In this document: positions 23,277 through 36,264 of the stretch, piece by piece
How positions within the stretch are numbered: position 1 is the first letter of the stretch
Layout: each line of letters opens with the position of its first letter
Origin: Glandiceps talaboti
Lineage: Eukaryota; Hemichordata; Enteropneusta; Spengelidae
Assembly: GCF_964340395.1 (NCBI RefSeq)
Contig: NC_135568.1
Span: 14,752,776-14,816,775 of the forward strand
Length of the DNA stretch: 64,000 nt
Reading direction: 5' to 3'
Translations under genes and position numbers: made by a program
Notes under the pieces: generated by a model
Told to the model about the DNA's origin: nothing
Databases searched by the model: none
What the model saw: the letters and a program-made list of their open reading frames with translations, nothing else

Positions 23277-24422
23277 CTTTTCTGCGTCAGCTGACATGTG
23301 TCGCCTTACTGATATACTTACTGACAATGAGATGTCGTTCTGTGTCTCCTATGCTGACGATGAGATGTCGTTCTGTGTCCCCTGTAATTAATTACTATAT
23401 GCCAGTCGTCTCATATAGAATGCATGATTACAATCATGCATTCGACATGAATGGATTGTTTGACTGTCGCTAAGCAACAGTGAAGGATCTTCAATTATAG
23501 GAAAAGTTGTAGAGATTGCTTACTGTGCAAGACTTAAAATGATCAAAGTTGCTCTATCATTTCTTTGAGATATTGAAAAACAACTATTCATATATTCTCA
23601 ACATTCAGTACCTTAGAAACAGCAACAGTAATTGTAACTTTTGGCACAATTAAGTTTTCTTTTTGTAGATTAGTCATATTGTCATGGTGGGGGGGGGGGC
23701 AAATTTTACAGGGTAATTTGATGTTACTGAATCGGATTCATAAAACACGCTTTTCAAGCTGAATTGTGAGATTCTTTTCCTTATTATCCCAAAATCGCGA
23801 GTTTGTTTTCTTCGGTTTTGAAAGTATTCGAGGTGAACATCTTTTCTTCTCATTAAAAAAGGGTTTGTCTAATTTCTCTTTGAGTTTTACTATCCAGAGA
23901 TGTCCAAGACGAATCCTTATATACAAAAAATGTAGAACACTCGTATTGGTACGACATTGTACGCATTGTTGGTTTTTAATCAGTAAATTGTAATTGCCAG
24001 GAAAAATTATGAATGTTAATGTTCTACATGCATTATTTAGTCTTCTAATTAATTTGATTTGCCCTTAATCTTCAATGACAAGAAAGTCAAGAGAGTGTGA
24101 AACTCCTTTTTGTTCTCTTAGACAGTGATGTGATGCAATTACTAGTCTTAACTTTTAGAGTAATAAGTTAATGATTTCCCCTACTAAATCTCCATACAGC
24201 AGCTTTGTTGTCAAGTGGTATCAGCAGTACGTGCGTGTACAGTGCCCTAGCCCACCGCAGACGTAGTATACAACAAAAAACAGTCAACCAATTAAATAAT
24301 CAATCACCACTGAACCATTGCAAACACACAATACACATGAAGCATAAGGAACATGAAGCATAATTATCTCTTTAATAATAATTTTACTTGAAAGTAATTA
24401 GCATTAGGCCTAACAAAATTGC

Positions 24423-24715
24423 TTGGTTCCATTTACCTGACCCCACCTAGTTTTTCACTGCCGACTATAAACCTTTTTTTTTTTACATATTCGAGAAAAA
24501 AAAGTAAAATCGTGAAAATCATGAAGTCTCGCCAGAAATAGTGGATGCAGAAACTGACATCAACTTAAAAAGACAATATAAAACTGTTCTTCCAATCTGT
24601 AATGGCTGTACATCTGATGGGAAGAAACCAATAGCACAGAGACCATATAGAAGACAACGGAAAACATAACTATCTGAACTAGACACTCACATATCAAAAA
24701 ATATATACAGGCCTT
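24423..24715 (+). mobile_element. MITE family A, copy 3 (3' end truncated)
   Basis: Starts TTGGTTCCATTTACC and carries the shared interior (CTGTAATGGCTGTACATC), but stops near an AGGCCTTA motif without the second inverted end. Confidence 0.6.
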
Positions 24716-25074
24716 ATAATTACGATAATTTCCAATTGATAAAATTTAGTTTCTGCTTTCTATTTACAAATAGCTATGTCTATATATAACGTTAAAAATG
24801 GTTCAACGTTTTCCTGCTGACTCTAATGTACTATCATGTCAAAATGTTAAAATACAGTTATGAAATGAAATTGTCTTTTTTAACTCTTTAAAAAAAAGTT
24901 GTAATCAACTGACCGATCCACCATTTTAAAGATGTTTCGATGAGACCCAGAATTAAGTGCGGGCGCCCAAATGAGTCATCAAGCCTAAATTGTTGTCCTC
25001 TTCATCTACCGATGTTTTAAGATAACATCTTACACACTCTTTTTTGACGATGGGTGATGAACTTGACTTTTAAT

Positions 25075-25345
25075 TTTAACAATGTACATGTTTTACGTAG
25101 CACTTTCAGCAATATGCTCAAAGCTCTGTAGCTATATTACTCCGCACAGCGACCAAAATCGAAACAACATTGTTCACACGTCCTTAACTACATACAAACA
25201 GTTGGGTTGACTGGGGACACCATTACAACTGTGGCTCAAATTTTGCCAAGGCAGTAATCGGAAATAAATTGGAGCGGCGAGAATCGAACCAACAGCTTGC
25301 AGCTTATTGTCTAACCACTGTTTTATAGACATGCTGGAAAGTTGA
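25075..25345 (-). mobile_element. Diverged copy of the second SINE family
   Basis: Minus-strand tRNA-like head (CAGTGGTTAGACAATAAGC and TTGGTTCGATTC boxes) near 25260-25325, followed by a body matching the element at 17062-17445, including the TTGAGCCACAG stretch and the GAGCATATTGC end. Confidence 0.55.
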
Positions 25346-25752
25346 AGTTCACAAATTCTCTGTTTTTACCTCAGACCCCAAAGATATGTATTGCAGTATC
25401 AATTACTTCACCAATATAGGCACAAACTTTCTCTTTGAATCTCCTACAATGAGAAGCGCCACCAACGACAGTATTTAACATTAAATTGGTTCATTCTATG
25501 ATAATTCCACGGAACGTTCCGAAAGTTTCAACCCATCAAGCCTATGTAGTTTGCCGTCTCGTGTATCATGATGTAATCGATAGACAAAAATGTTAGTTTT
25601 AATTTGTCTTTCTACCACAAGCTTACAGTAATACACAACATGTAATACATATACATGACACTATAGCACTCTAATATTAATACACACAAATCTATTTGAT
25701 GTACGTCACATTCGTTTGTCACGTTGCATTTTTCCTATCCCACTAGAGAATT

Positions 25753-27575
25753 ACACCTGAAACAACATGTTGCCTGGCTGGACAAAAATATCATTAACAT
25801 TGCTACATTTTATCGTCTGGCTAGACAAAAGTCGTACCTACAGCTTTTTGTCTGTCGTCTGGCGTGACAAACATCTTTACCAATACTGTTACACTACCGT
25901 TATCTTAGGAGATCATCGCCAAATTTAAATTTATACATCCCTGGTAAACCTAATTTTGGCGCGTTCTTTAATATTTTTGAGACAGTCAGTTGACTAAAAT
26001 GTAACAATTGTAATTTATTTCTTGTCGTGCCAGACGACAACATGTGGAAATATTACAATTTGTACCAAAAGTAGGCGTAACCAGTGTGACTGACATTTGC
26101 AAATGAGCGCATCATCCAACCACGATCAACACGAGTCAGTAAATAAATCTCATGGAAAAAAATGTCTGGTTCCGGTTACCCGACCCCACCTACTTGTTCA
26201 CGCCGACCCTAACTTTTTTACGCATTCGAGAAAAAAATAATAAAATTGTGAAGTCTAGCAAGAAATGGCATCAACTGAAAAAGGCAATATAAAACTGTTC
26301 TTCCAATCTGTAATGGCTGTACATCTGATGAGAAGAGACCAATAACACAACGACCATACAGAATTTAGAAAAAAACGGAAAACATAACTACCTGAACTAG
26401 ACACCCAGATATGAAAAAAAGTATATATATATAAATCTACCGACCCCACATATTCTAAAATTGAGCGTAATCGAAACCACACATTTTTTTTAGTTTGGCC
26501 TCAGCGGTAAGAAAAGAAAGAAAACGTCACGATGGGAAAGAATAGCCCGGAAGTAAGACACTAAGTTTATTAATCTTTCGCTACACTGTATCAAATATAT
26601 AACCATACGTTGACTTGTGTGAACTAGGTCAACGTGACACACTAATAACCCAGCGATGCAACTACTAGCCGAGTAACTATAAACATGAAAAAAGTAGAGA
26701 GACGTCGATTTGCTGTAGTCACAGCAGAAGACATTTAAAAGAAAGTGGCAGAGAGCATTTCAGAAAAAAACCCAGAATAATACGAGTGTTGGTGACATAC
26801 TATTAACAATATAGGTCAACAATCTTCCCCCAAACAAGTCAGACTACAGATTTTAGTTTCAAAGTAACGTTTCTTTCTTACTTATCGGGTCGCGTGAATT
26901 AAATTACCGGTGTCTGTCAACTTTAGAGGTTATGATATTTAGACAACTTTTACGTTGAGCGGAGAATATGAGACCTTACATTATTTCAATTAAATTAAAA
27001 TCACACACGTTTGGTAAAATTTGACACTACCTAATTTCAGCAGTCAAGATCAATGATTCTTATGTTATTAACTTACTTATTAGGCCAGCTCAAAATACTA
27101 AAAATGTATTAAATTTTTGAGATATAGATGGCAAAGTAAAAATATCTTTAATATGACTGGAAAAAACTTTCTACGACGAAAATCATAAACCGTAAAACAG
27201 AACTTCGCCTGGCTCGAGAAAAATCTCACTAACATTGCTACAGCTTTTTGTCTGGATAGAAAAATATCTCTTTGGTGTTGTAAATCTTCTCGTCTGGCTC
27301 GACAACATTTTAAATAATATTTCCATATGTTATCGTCTGGCACAAGAACTGAATTAAAATTGTTACATTTTAGTCAAATGACTGTCTCCAAAAATATCAA
27401 AGAATGCGCCAACCTTATGTTTACCAGGGACGTATACATTTGGCGATGATATCCTAATATAATGGTATCGCACAAAAAGAAAGTGTATTGGTAAAGATGT
27501 TTGTCACGCCAGATGAATGGTGAAAAGCTGTTAATGAGATTTTTGTCCAGCCAGGCGACGTCTTGTTTCAGGGTT
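25753..27575. mobile_element. 1.8 kb inverted-repeat element, family G
   Basis: The left arm (about 25753-26065) and right arm (about 27305-27575) are inverted copies. Shared landmarks are GAAACAA...CCTGGCTGGACAAAAAT, TCTGGCGTGACAAACATCTT, ATCATCGCCAAAT and TGACTAAAATGTAACAAT. The core holds MITE family A copy 4. The sequence at 50950-51510 uses the same terminal vocabulary (CCTGGC, GACAAAAAT, AACATTGCTACATTTT). Confidence 0.65.
26167..26483 (+). mobile_element. MITE family A, copy 4 (nested)
   Basis: Starts TGGTTCCGGTTACCC and ends GCGTAATCGAAACCACA. It sits within the larger inverted-repeat element 25753-27575, so it inserted later than that element. Confidence 0.65.
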
Positions 27576-28024
27576 TATGATTTTCGTTCTAATCTAAATC
27601 TCATTCAAGCAGACAATAGGAAACGAACGTTTTCAAAAGAAGAAGAGAAAACTATCAACCAAAATAACCAATCATCAATCAACCATACAAACCCACAAAG
27701 TACACAAGATACACAAGATATAAGGAACAATGTTTATTATTATTTTTTTAATTCTCTTAATAATCATTTTACTTGAAAGCATTAGTATTGCAATGATTTC
27801 CAATTGGCATGTTTTAGCTTAAGTTTTCTGTTTACAAATAGACAACTTTACAAACTTCAGGTTTATTGACAATAATAATTTAGGAGATTATTAACGGGAG
27901 GCTATTATTATACAGATATTTCTTGGTCACTTATAGTATATTATAAGTGTGTGTATGGGATGAGAAATTAGGATAACATCTATATAGAAATCGAATCAAA
28001 TGCATAATAATTGAACAATGTAGT

Positions 28025-28490
28025 TGAGTGAGTAGTGAGTGGGCGAGTGAGTAGTCAGTGAGTGAGTGAGTAGTCAGTGAGTGGGTACGGGTGGGTGGGT
28101 GGGTGGATGAGTGAGTGAGTGAGTGAGTGAGTGAGTGACTGACTGTGAGTGTGTTAGTACGAGTGCGTGTGTTAGTGAGTGAGTGAGTGAGTGAGTGAGT
28201 GAGTGAGTGGGTGGGTGAGTGAATGGACAATGAACAAGCAAACGAACGAATGATGAAAAGAAGGAACACTGAACGAAAGAATGAATGAATGAATGAATGA
28301 ATGAATGATAGATGACAGGCCGGCTGGCTGCATGCATGGGTCGATGGATTCCTAGCTGGCTGGTTGGTTGGTTGGTTGGTTGGTTGGTTGGTTGGATGTC
28401 TGGTTGGCTGGCTGGCTGGCTGGATGGATGGATGAATGAATGAATGAATGGACGAGTAGGTGGGTGGATGGATGGATGGATGGATGATGT
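28025..28490. repeat. Compound tetranucleotide array (GTGA, TGAA, GGTT, GGCT, GGAT)
   Basis: About 465 bp in which several related purine-rich tetranucleotide units succeed one another with few interruptions. It probably grew by stepwise unit mutation and slippage. Confidence 0.9.
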
Positions 28491-29199
28491 AGACAAATAA
28501 AAAACTGGAGATACGGAAATTGTAAAATCATGCCGTACAATACACAGTGTAAGAGTATTAATGTATACTCGGATAAATAACTCGTTAATGATAGTTTTAT
28601 AAATAGAAAAAATGAATAAATAAACCAGGAATATAGATCTTTCCTAAAGTAAGTAAATAAGTAATTAGTTGGTAACGCCAAAATACGGCGGAAAGCAATT
28701 TTTATAGAACAAAATTATATGATGCAAGACTTATGACCTTTGACACGTTACTTCAATTACTTAGTTAACACCAGAGTACGAAATAGGTCGAAGGTCAATC
28801 TTGAACCCTGTTATTTCCGACTCATAATAGACGCCATGATTGAACACAATGATGCTGAATATTATATAATGATATTAAAGTATTTTCCTAAAATAAGGTG
28901 GAAATATTTGCATTTATCGTTAGTTTCATTGCATTTGTTTAGCACTTGCTCAGTATCATTGTAAGCGACTTATTTAAATATTGGAACAATCATGAAGAGA
29001 ATAATTTCTTGCTGCCTGACAAGCTCAGTCTTAAACATTTTTTCAGTGGTTTAATGTTTTCTTTAAAAATGAGAATTAAATCACATTGCATGCTAGGTAG
29101 TTGAACACTTTTCATGTTTTGTATGTGTGGAATTCAGGGGAGGGAGTGATGTTCACATGTATCAATGATGACGCACGTGTACATTACACCAAGCACGAA

Positions 29200-29535
29200 C
29201 CAGGTCCAACAAAAATGTGGAATATACATACTCTGGTCGTTCTACGTCAAGACAACGCGCGTCTATGTCACCACAACGCGTGTCTACGTCATTGGTTCTG
29301 CTGTATTCGAAATATGATTCAAAACGTTCAAAACTGCCATTACTATACCCGGAGTTTTCTTTGGTATTACTGGCATTGGTATACAAAATGTACTTATGTT
29401 ATTCTCCAATATTGTTGTTTCGTCAGCCGGAAACTTTTGACCTAAGGGTTTTGTCACTACAAGTACTCGTCAGAGACCCCTTAGGTCACTCGTATTTTCC
29501 TTGGCTGAACGAAGAAGGATATTGGTGACTAACAT
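29200..29535 (+). repeat. Interspersed repeat family E, copy 3
   Basis: Contains GGTCGTTCTACGTCAAGACA, CCCTTAGGTCACTCGTATTT and CCTTGGCTGAACGAAGAA. It is most similar to the copy at 53925. Confidence 0.6.
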
Positions 29536-29953
29536 CTAATTGTCTCCCATACTCGCACCAAGATATGCTCTAATTGGTGGTATGGTACTACAACATACAT
29601 ACGTTGTCGTGTCCAGGGAAGCGGACAATGTTGCTGTCACTGATCCTAAAGAATTCAGTCTGCTATGTCAGTTAGTCGACTCGCCTTTTTCTTTTGGAAT
29701 CTTCTTAAATCATTACGTACGTCATATTTGTTTTCAGTGTCCTTCAAGGCACAGCCACTATTAAATGGGAAAAATCCATTTACATGCTATACCACGTCAA
29801 TTTAACGCCACGGTGCTCTATACTGTTGACACATTTTCTAGCATTTATGCTCTAGAAAGTGACTTTAACAGTGGCATATTCTACTCGCTGAAATTATGTA
29901 CTATTATCACCAGGGGGTAAGATTAAAGACATACTGCTGAGTAAAACAGAGAT

Positions 29954-30060
29954 TATGATTGGATTGGATTGGATTGGATTGGATTACTGTCCACGAAAAG
30001 TTAGGATATTTTTTTATGTACATCTACCGCGGCTGCAAGGTTTAGCAGTCTTAGAGTAAG
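29954..30060 (-). mobile_element. Possible retroelement 3' end with AATCC array
   Basis: On the minus strand, TATCCTAACTTTTCGTGGAC runs into repeated AATCC units (29954-29986). A short-unit tail suggests a retroelement end. No coding sequence is seen. Confidence 0.3.
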
Positions 30061-31364
30061 TTAAAGGAGAACAAAGGCTATATTTATTGTATCATCTCAG
30101 CTGGGATTTCTTATTGCTTTAGAGACCCAGAAACGTCCTACCAAGTCTCATTTCCCATAGTGCCTCTCTCCACTGTCTAGCATGCCCCTGCTAAGCAAGA
30201 TATTCCACATTACATAACATTTAAAGGGATTGTACGTTGAAAATTGGTAAAAATGACTTTCTAGGTCACTCAAGTGTAATAAAATACGGCTAAGATAAAC
30301 TCAACCACATCTTTGCTCCCTCTTAAAGCTCCATTACCTGCATCTGGGGCATTGCTTTGAAACTGTTTTGTTAGACTTACTTGAAATATCGTACACCCTG
30401 AGCAGTATTGAATCATATTTGTGTAGGAGTATACATAGTATAGTGAAATTTATCAACTCAAATTTTTTTGGGGGGTCCCCGCACCTAAAATTCAGGGCCA
30501 CCATGTGTCACGATTTCAACTTATTACTATACTAATAATATATAAAATAGACCTCTAATTTACATGTGCAATGTCTGGTATTCTAACATTTTTAGCGAAT
30601 ACATTGTCGGTTGTCTGATGAGAAAATTAATACCCCAGTGTACAGCTAGTGCAACTTTAAAGGCGATTCTAAATTCCCCATGCAACAAACTTTCCAATTG
30701 TCCTGTCTTTACCAAAGCCGTAAACTTGTGTAAGACTACCGAGAACTTATCTAAATCTACCATATCTAAATCTACACTACATGTCACGGTAGTATTTCTA
30801 ATACTATATACAAATGTGTTGCCATAGCAACGTATTAGAATATCTTTTCAATTCTTTTGTCATTCAGGCTTTTAAATGTACACTATTCTATTTTCTTAAA
30901 TATACATTTTCACATTCTGTATCATTTTTTATAATTTGTAAATATGGATATTGCAAAGTCTAGGCAGTACATGTATTTTCAGGATATATGTAGCATTTAC
31001 AATGTGAAATTCTTTTGGAAGTTCTAAAAATACATAATAATATTAATGTTTGTTATTAATGTTACATCATAACGGTAATGATGTATATAGGGAAATGTAT
31101 CAACATTCCTTAAAATTAACTTTGGGAAATGATAATTCTCTGCATTTTAATATACATAACATATATTTTGTTTTACAAGGTCGAATTAACACTCCATGTA
31201 CATGTTTTGAAATTCGATTGTATTTCTTTGGATGTGGTATAGCGCAGTAGATCATATCCCCGACACTAGAGGGCGCTGCTTACACTTGCCGCAAGAAAAA
31301 ATGCGCTTAATAACTACATTAGGGACCACGACTTAAAATAGTGTCTTAGTTTTCCTGGCAAGGG

Positions 31365-31368
<4 letters not shown>

Positions 31369-31425
<57 letters not shown>
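31369..31425. repeat. TA microsatellite
   Basis: Array of about 57 bp downstream of PH paralogue A. Confidence 0.9.
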
Positions 31426-31428
<3 letters not shown>

Positions 31429-31587
31429 TAACGCATTACTTATCACAGATAAAAACGAAGTAAACGCAACTTTAAAATAATTGAACATACAGGGCGCCAT
31501 CTGAAGCGGGAATATGGTCATATTTTCATTGCGCAGATGATAATATTAAATGTCATGTCACCAGAATTGACTAGCCCGTAGTTGTCG

Positions 31588-34500
31588 TCAGCGGAGGTGG
31601 AAGGTTGCGCTCAATGGCCTGTTGCGTTTTAGATGAGTTTCTTCGCAAGTTGTACTCATCGCATATACACTTTTACTGCTAGCACCAGAAAATGTCCCGA
31701 GACCACCAACGCTGTCATTACGCATAAATATAAAAGCCTCGTAGAAAGCTTGAAGCCAACTCCTAAAATTAAAATAGAAAATAGACATATTTGTGTCAGG
31801 CTGGTAATTAAAACAGATTGATAGCGTTATCAGTATTTACAATACGTGCAATAATTACAAACACATACAGCTGTAGAAATAGTACTGGATATAAACATTG
31901 ATAACTTGAAAGTTGTTATGACTGCTTTACAGGGCATCAAAAAATACCATAACTTATGGTCTTTGGACGAAGTTAAAATGCTCATGGTGAACCCGTCTAC
32001 ATGACAGGTTGATGACTTAACTTATTAAAATTTAAATTTCAAAATTCATATCAACTATTTAAATTGGTTGGAGAACAATTAAACACATATTGACAGACAG
32101 CGCATACAAACATAAAGACACGTAAAGAGACACAGCAATACATATGCCTACCAAAGTACATGTCTGTCCTCATGCATGCATACATACATACATACATACA
32201 TACATACATACATACATACATACATACATACATACATACATACACACATACATACATACATACATTCATACACACACATACATACATACATACATACATA
32301 CATACATACATTCATACATACATACATACATACATACATACATACACACACACACATACATACATACATACATACATACATACATACATACATACATACA
32401 TACATACATACATTCACACGCATTTAAATGCAGACAGAGAGACAGACAGACAGACAGAGACAGGCAGGCAGAGACACAGACACAAACACAGACACGTGTA
32501 CACACAACAACCAAACGTTATACATGGTATCCAAGAGAGTTTACCTATCGTTTCAATTTATTAATATTATAAAATATACATGTATGATGTAATGAAAGAC
32601 TAATATTACACACAAACAATGTTTCGAACTACTCGTGTTTACACATCTTAACATCAAGGAGTCGGTGCTAATTGTATTCTTGTATGGAATAAATTTGATA
32701 TGACGAAATAACAGACCAATTGGGTCAAATACCGTAGATATTAGCGCTCTAGGTACTGGTGAGTAGTGAGATCAGATGCGATCAGACGAGTTGTGATAAC
32801 CCTTTTTTCAACTACTTAAATTAATGAAACCAAAAACTGAGAAAACATAGAACAGAGGAAGGGAAACTAGATTTGTAAAAATGAAAACTGATATTCAGAT
32901 ATAATTATAGCTTAGACAACCAGGTTATGACTAACGCATATTCAGCAGGGAAATTACACAATTAATCTGCTAATGTAATATTTCTAGTTGTTTCCGAATT
33001 CAAAATATCCAAGCTGTAGCATCCTTGTATCCCCCCCGGCTTTACGAAACTGTTTACATATGATGTAATTATAAAAGTCTGTCGCCTCCAACATATCAAA
33101 ATGTCACACGTGTTGTCATTTAGCGTTACTAATTATGGCGATGAAATGTGAAATTTGGTATGGTAATGATGGCCTCATAACCTTCAGCTAATTACAAGGG
33201 GTATTGTATACATTTCAATGGTATTTGTATTATAGGACTGCATATAGACTTACTGTCTAGTTGTATAACGTAGTTACACAGTAATGTGAGATGGCTCTCT
33301 ATCTGTTTACGGTTTGAAATCTAATATAATTCACCCACTCACAGTGATTAAAATAATGTAATGATGGATATAGATGATGAAAATTATAATTTATGATTTC
33401 ATTTTGATTACGTAACTATACATCAGAGATACAGCATGGTAGAATGCAATGACGCAACAATAAACATAAATTGAATTTAGATGGAGAGCTGATCGGTGAA
33501 CATACATAGACAGACAGGTACGCACTGGCAAATACATACATACATACATACATACATACATACATACATACATACATACATACATACATGTAATTTATGT
33601 ATGTACATACAGACAGACAGATAAACAGACAGACAGACAGACAAACATGTACGTACGTACGTGCGTGCGTACAGACAGACAGACGACATACATACATACA
33701 TACATACATACATACATACATACATACGGTGTACAAAAACGTAAGAAAACAGTCCTATCCACAATAAACATACATTTATACATGTAGGCATGCAGGTATG
33801 CAGGCAAGTAATGGGATGGTCAGACAAGCAAAAATATACTTACTGTAATTCTTGTACGTCGTCAACCATAAAAAAGTGAACATCATTTGTACTTGCTTCT
33901 TTTACAGCAAACTTGACCCCTGAACCCTGTTTATGTGCCCTTAGTCCTCGGTACTTGCAAGCACTTACGAGGTCCTTTCCAACCACTACTTCTTTTATCG
34001 CCGATGAAGTTTTTGTCTCGACGTCTTTCGATTTACCCCAAGTTATGAGGATATCTTGATAATTGTTCACTTCTATTAAACTCAAGTATTTTCTCTTCCA
34101 TTTCTTGACCATAAATGACGTCACACCTGTTTGGGGACAAAACCAACAATTATTGGAAGGTTAAATTAGCAATTTATAAGCTATTTAACTCGAGGGAGTA
34201 TACGTATATGCATACAACTACCGACATGAAGTATTGATGAACGGAACCTGTTACAAACAGGGAAAGTAAACAAATGAATTGGATTAATAAGCTTGGAACA
34301 GCAGAGACTTGTATAACATTTCATGTCTTGGCTTTGTAAGAACAGTTCTATGACCTCTTTATGTGTACATGAAATGCCAGGGGAACTTCAAATTTGTTTG
34401 TGAACGTGATGAACTACTATGTAAAGTGGCCATAAAATTGTTCTTATCAAATGATGGAATGCAATACAGGTCTCTATACTTCCATCACGTTGTGTCAAGT

Positions 34501-36211
34501 GTTATTAACCCAATTCCGTTGTTTACTTTCCCTGTTTGTAACAAGTTCTGCTCGTCAATGCTTGGCTGTTGCTCATTGTATTAATAAAAACGCCACTACA
34601 CAAAATCAATACTAGTATGATGTTACAGTGAATTTCACAATACCGTTCAGCTTTTCTGTTTGATACAACTACGCAGAAACCAATAAGAAACTTGACATGC
34701 TGCATTTTAAGATAAGAAAATTGAATGAATACAATTTCTTGCTACATTTTGTCTGAAGTGAAATGAACTACACATGCCAACAAACAGACATAAAATGAAC
34801 ACCACAAAGGACGTCTTAGTTTGATAGGAAGAAAAACATTGGCGCCAAAATGTCTGCATGGAGTTTATTTCAGTTAGACTAAATGTAGCAAAAAAATGCT
34901 ATCTTGCTATTTAAGTGTGGTATTGCAGTTTCTTATTGATTTCTGAGTGGTTGTATCAAACAGAAAAGTTGCATGGTATTTTGAAATAGACTGTCGATGT
35001 ATGCCTTCGTTCGATGGCAATTAAGAGTCATATTCCGGCATTGTTAGTACGCACACTTGATAGCATAGCGGTTTCCTCGACATATTTATTATATGTACAA
35101 TAAATTCTGACATCGAATCGTTACTATATAATAAGTACACCATGCCTAAATGTCATGTTTAAGTTCTACCCATAACAAGTTTTGGTAAAAAATATACTTC
35201 AGTAATTAGAATAGAAGCGGTATCTTTTAATCTACAATAAAATTTCTTTTTAAAAATACGCCCCCAAAACGTACATAAACTGAGCGTGGGTTCCTATAAA
35301 ATGTCAAGCAATAACGCTTTGTTTCAGATCCCCTCTTCTATTGTTGACCACGCTTAATTGCAAAATATGACACCACATCACTCCCAAGTCTGATTGAGAT
35401 ATGATAAATGGCTTGGTTTCATCTGTGTATACATTCGTTTATTTCTATTTTTGACCATGACCGCTGTGTATTCAATTCCGTCATTTGGGTGTTCCCTGAC
35501 AAAGTGGAAGTAAAAAGCGGTTTACCAAGTCCACTTAAGACGTGATAAAATTGTTCGATTTATTCTTTTATTTCCACTGGTTTTGACCGCTGTACTTGTT
35601 TCACTACGTTATTTGGGTGTTCACTGAAAACGTGGAAATAAAAAGTGGTCTGCCAAGTCGAATTAAAATGTGATAAAATGGCTCGGTTTACTTAAACTGT
35701 ATTTAGTGGTTTTGACCGCTGCGTGCATTCCATAACGGTAACTATTTGGGTGTTCACTGAAACTGGAAATGAAAGGCGGTCGTACAAAAGATATGAAACG
35801 AGGAACAGAATCACTACCAGGGAATTGTGATAGACTAAACATCCTACAGTCATTCTGATGATGTACTTCCTGGTTAGTATATTTTTATCCATATATCTGG
35901 TTTATTTTAAATACTTCATGCATATAGAATCGCAGTGAAGTTTACTATGCACTATATATAGGTACCTTTGTTACAGGAGAAATGAAGATGCCTTGGTAAT
36001 TCGATCATGAGACACGATGTTTTATACGGGTACTCACTCACTCACTCACTCACTCACTCACTCAAACAACTCAAAATAATGCAAACGAAACAGTTACACC
36101 CACTGGGGATATAACAGTAATTATTTTGAGTAGATGCTCTTGTGAAAATATGCAAACGTTGGAACGGCAAAGGCTTTCTGCCATCATAACGAGACAACAT
36201 TGACCACATAT

Positions 36212-36264
<53 letters not shown>

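Larger units (their letters stand above)
23390..31580. other. Gene-free region between the receptor and PH genes
   Basis: Contains MITE A copies 3 and 4, the family G inverted element, a SINE copy, a long tetranucleotide array and a family E repeat. No reading frame with splice sites and family resemblance was found. Confidence 0.55.

Noticed and set aside
28025-28230. CRISPR-like array
   Set aside because: Repeats are simple tetranucleotides without spacers, in an animal genome.
32051-32572. Open frames of His-Thr-Tyr-Ile or Met-Tyr-Val-Cys repeats (also 33391-33827)
   Set aside because: They are translations of CATA arrays, with no splice or family support.
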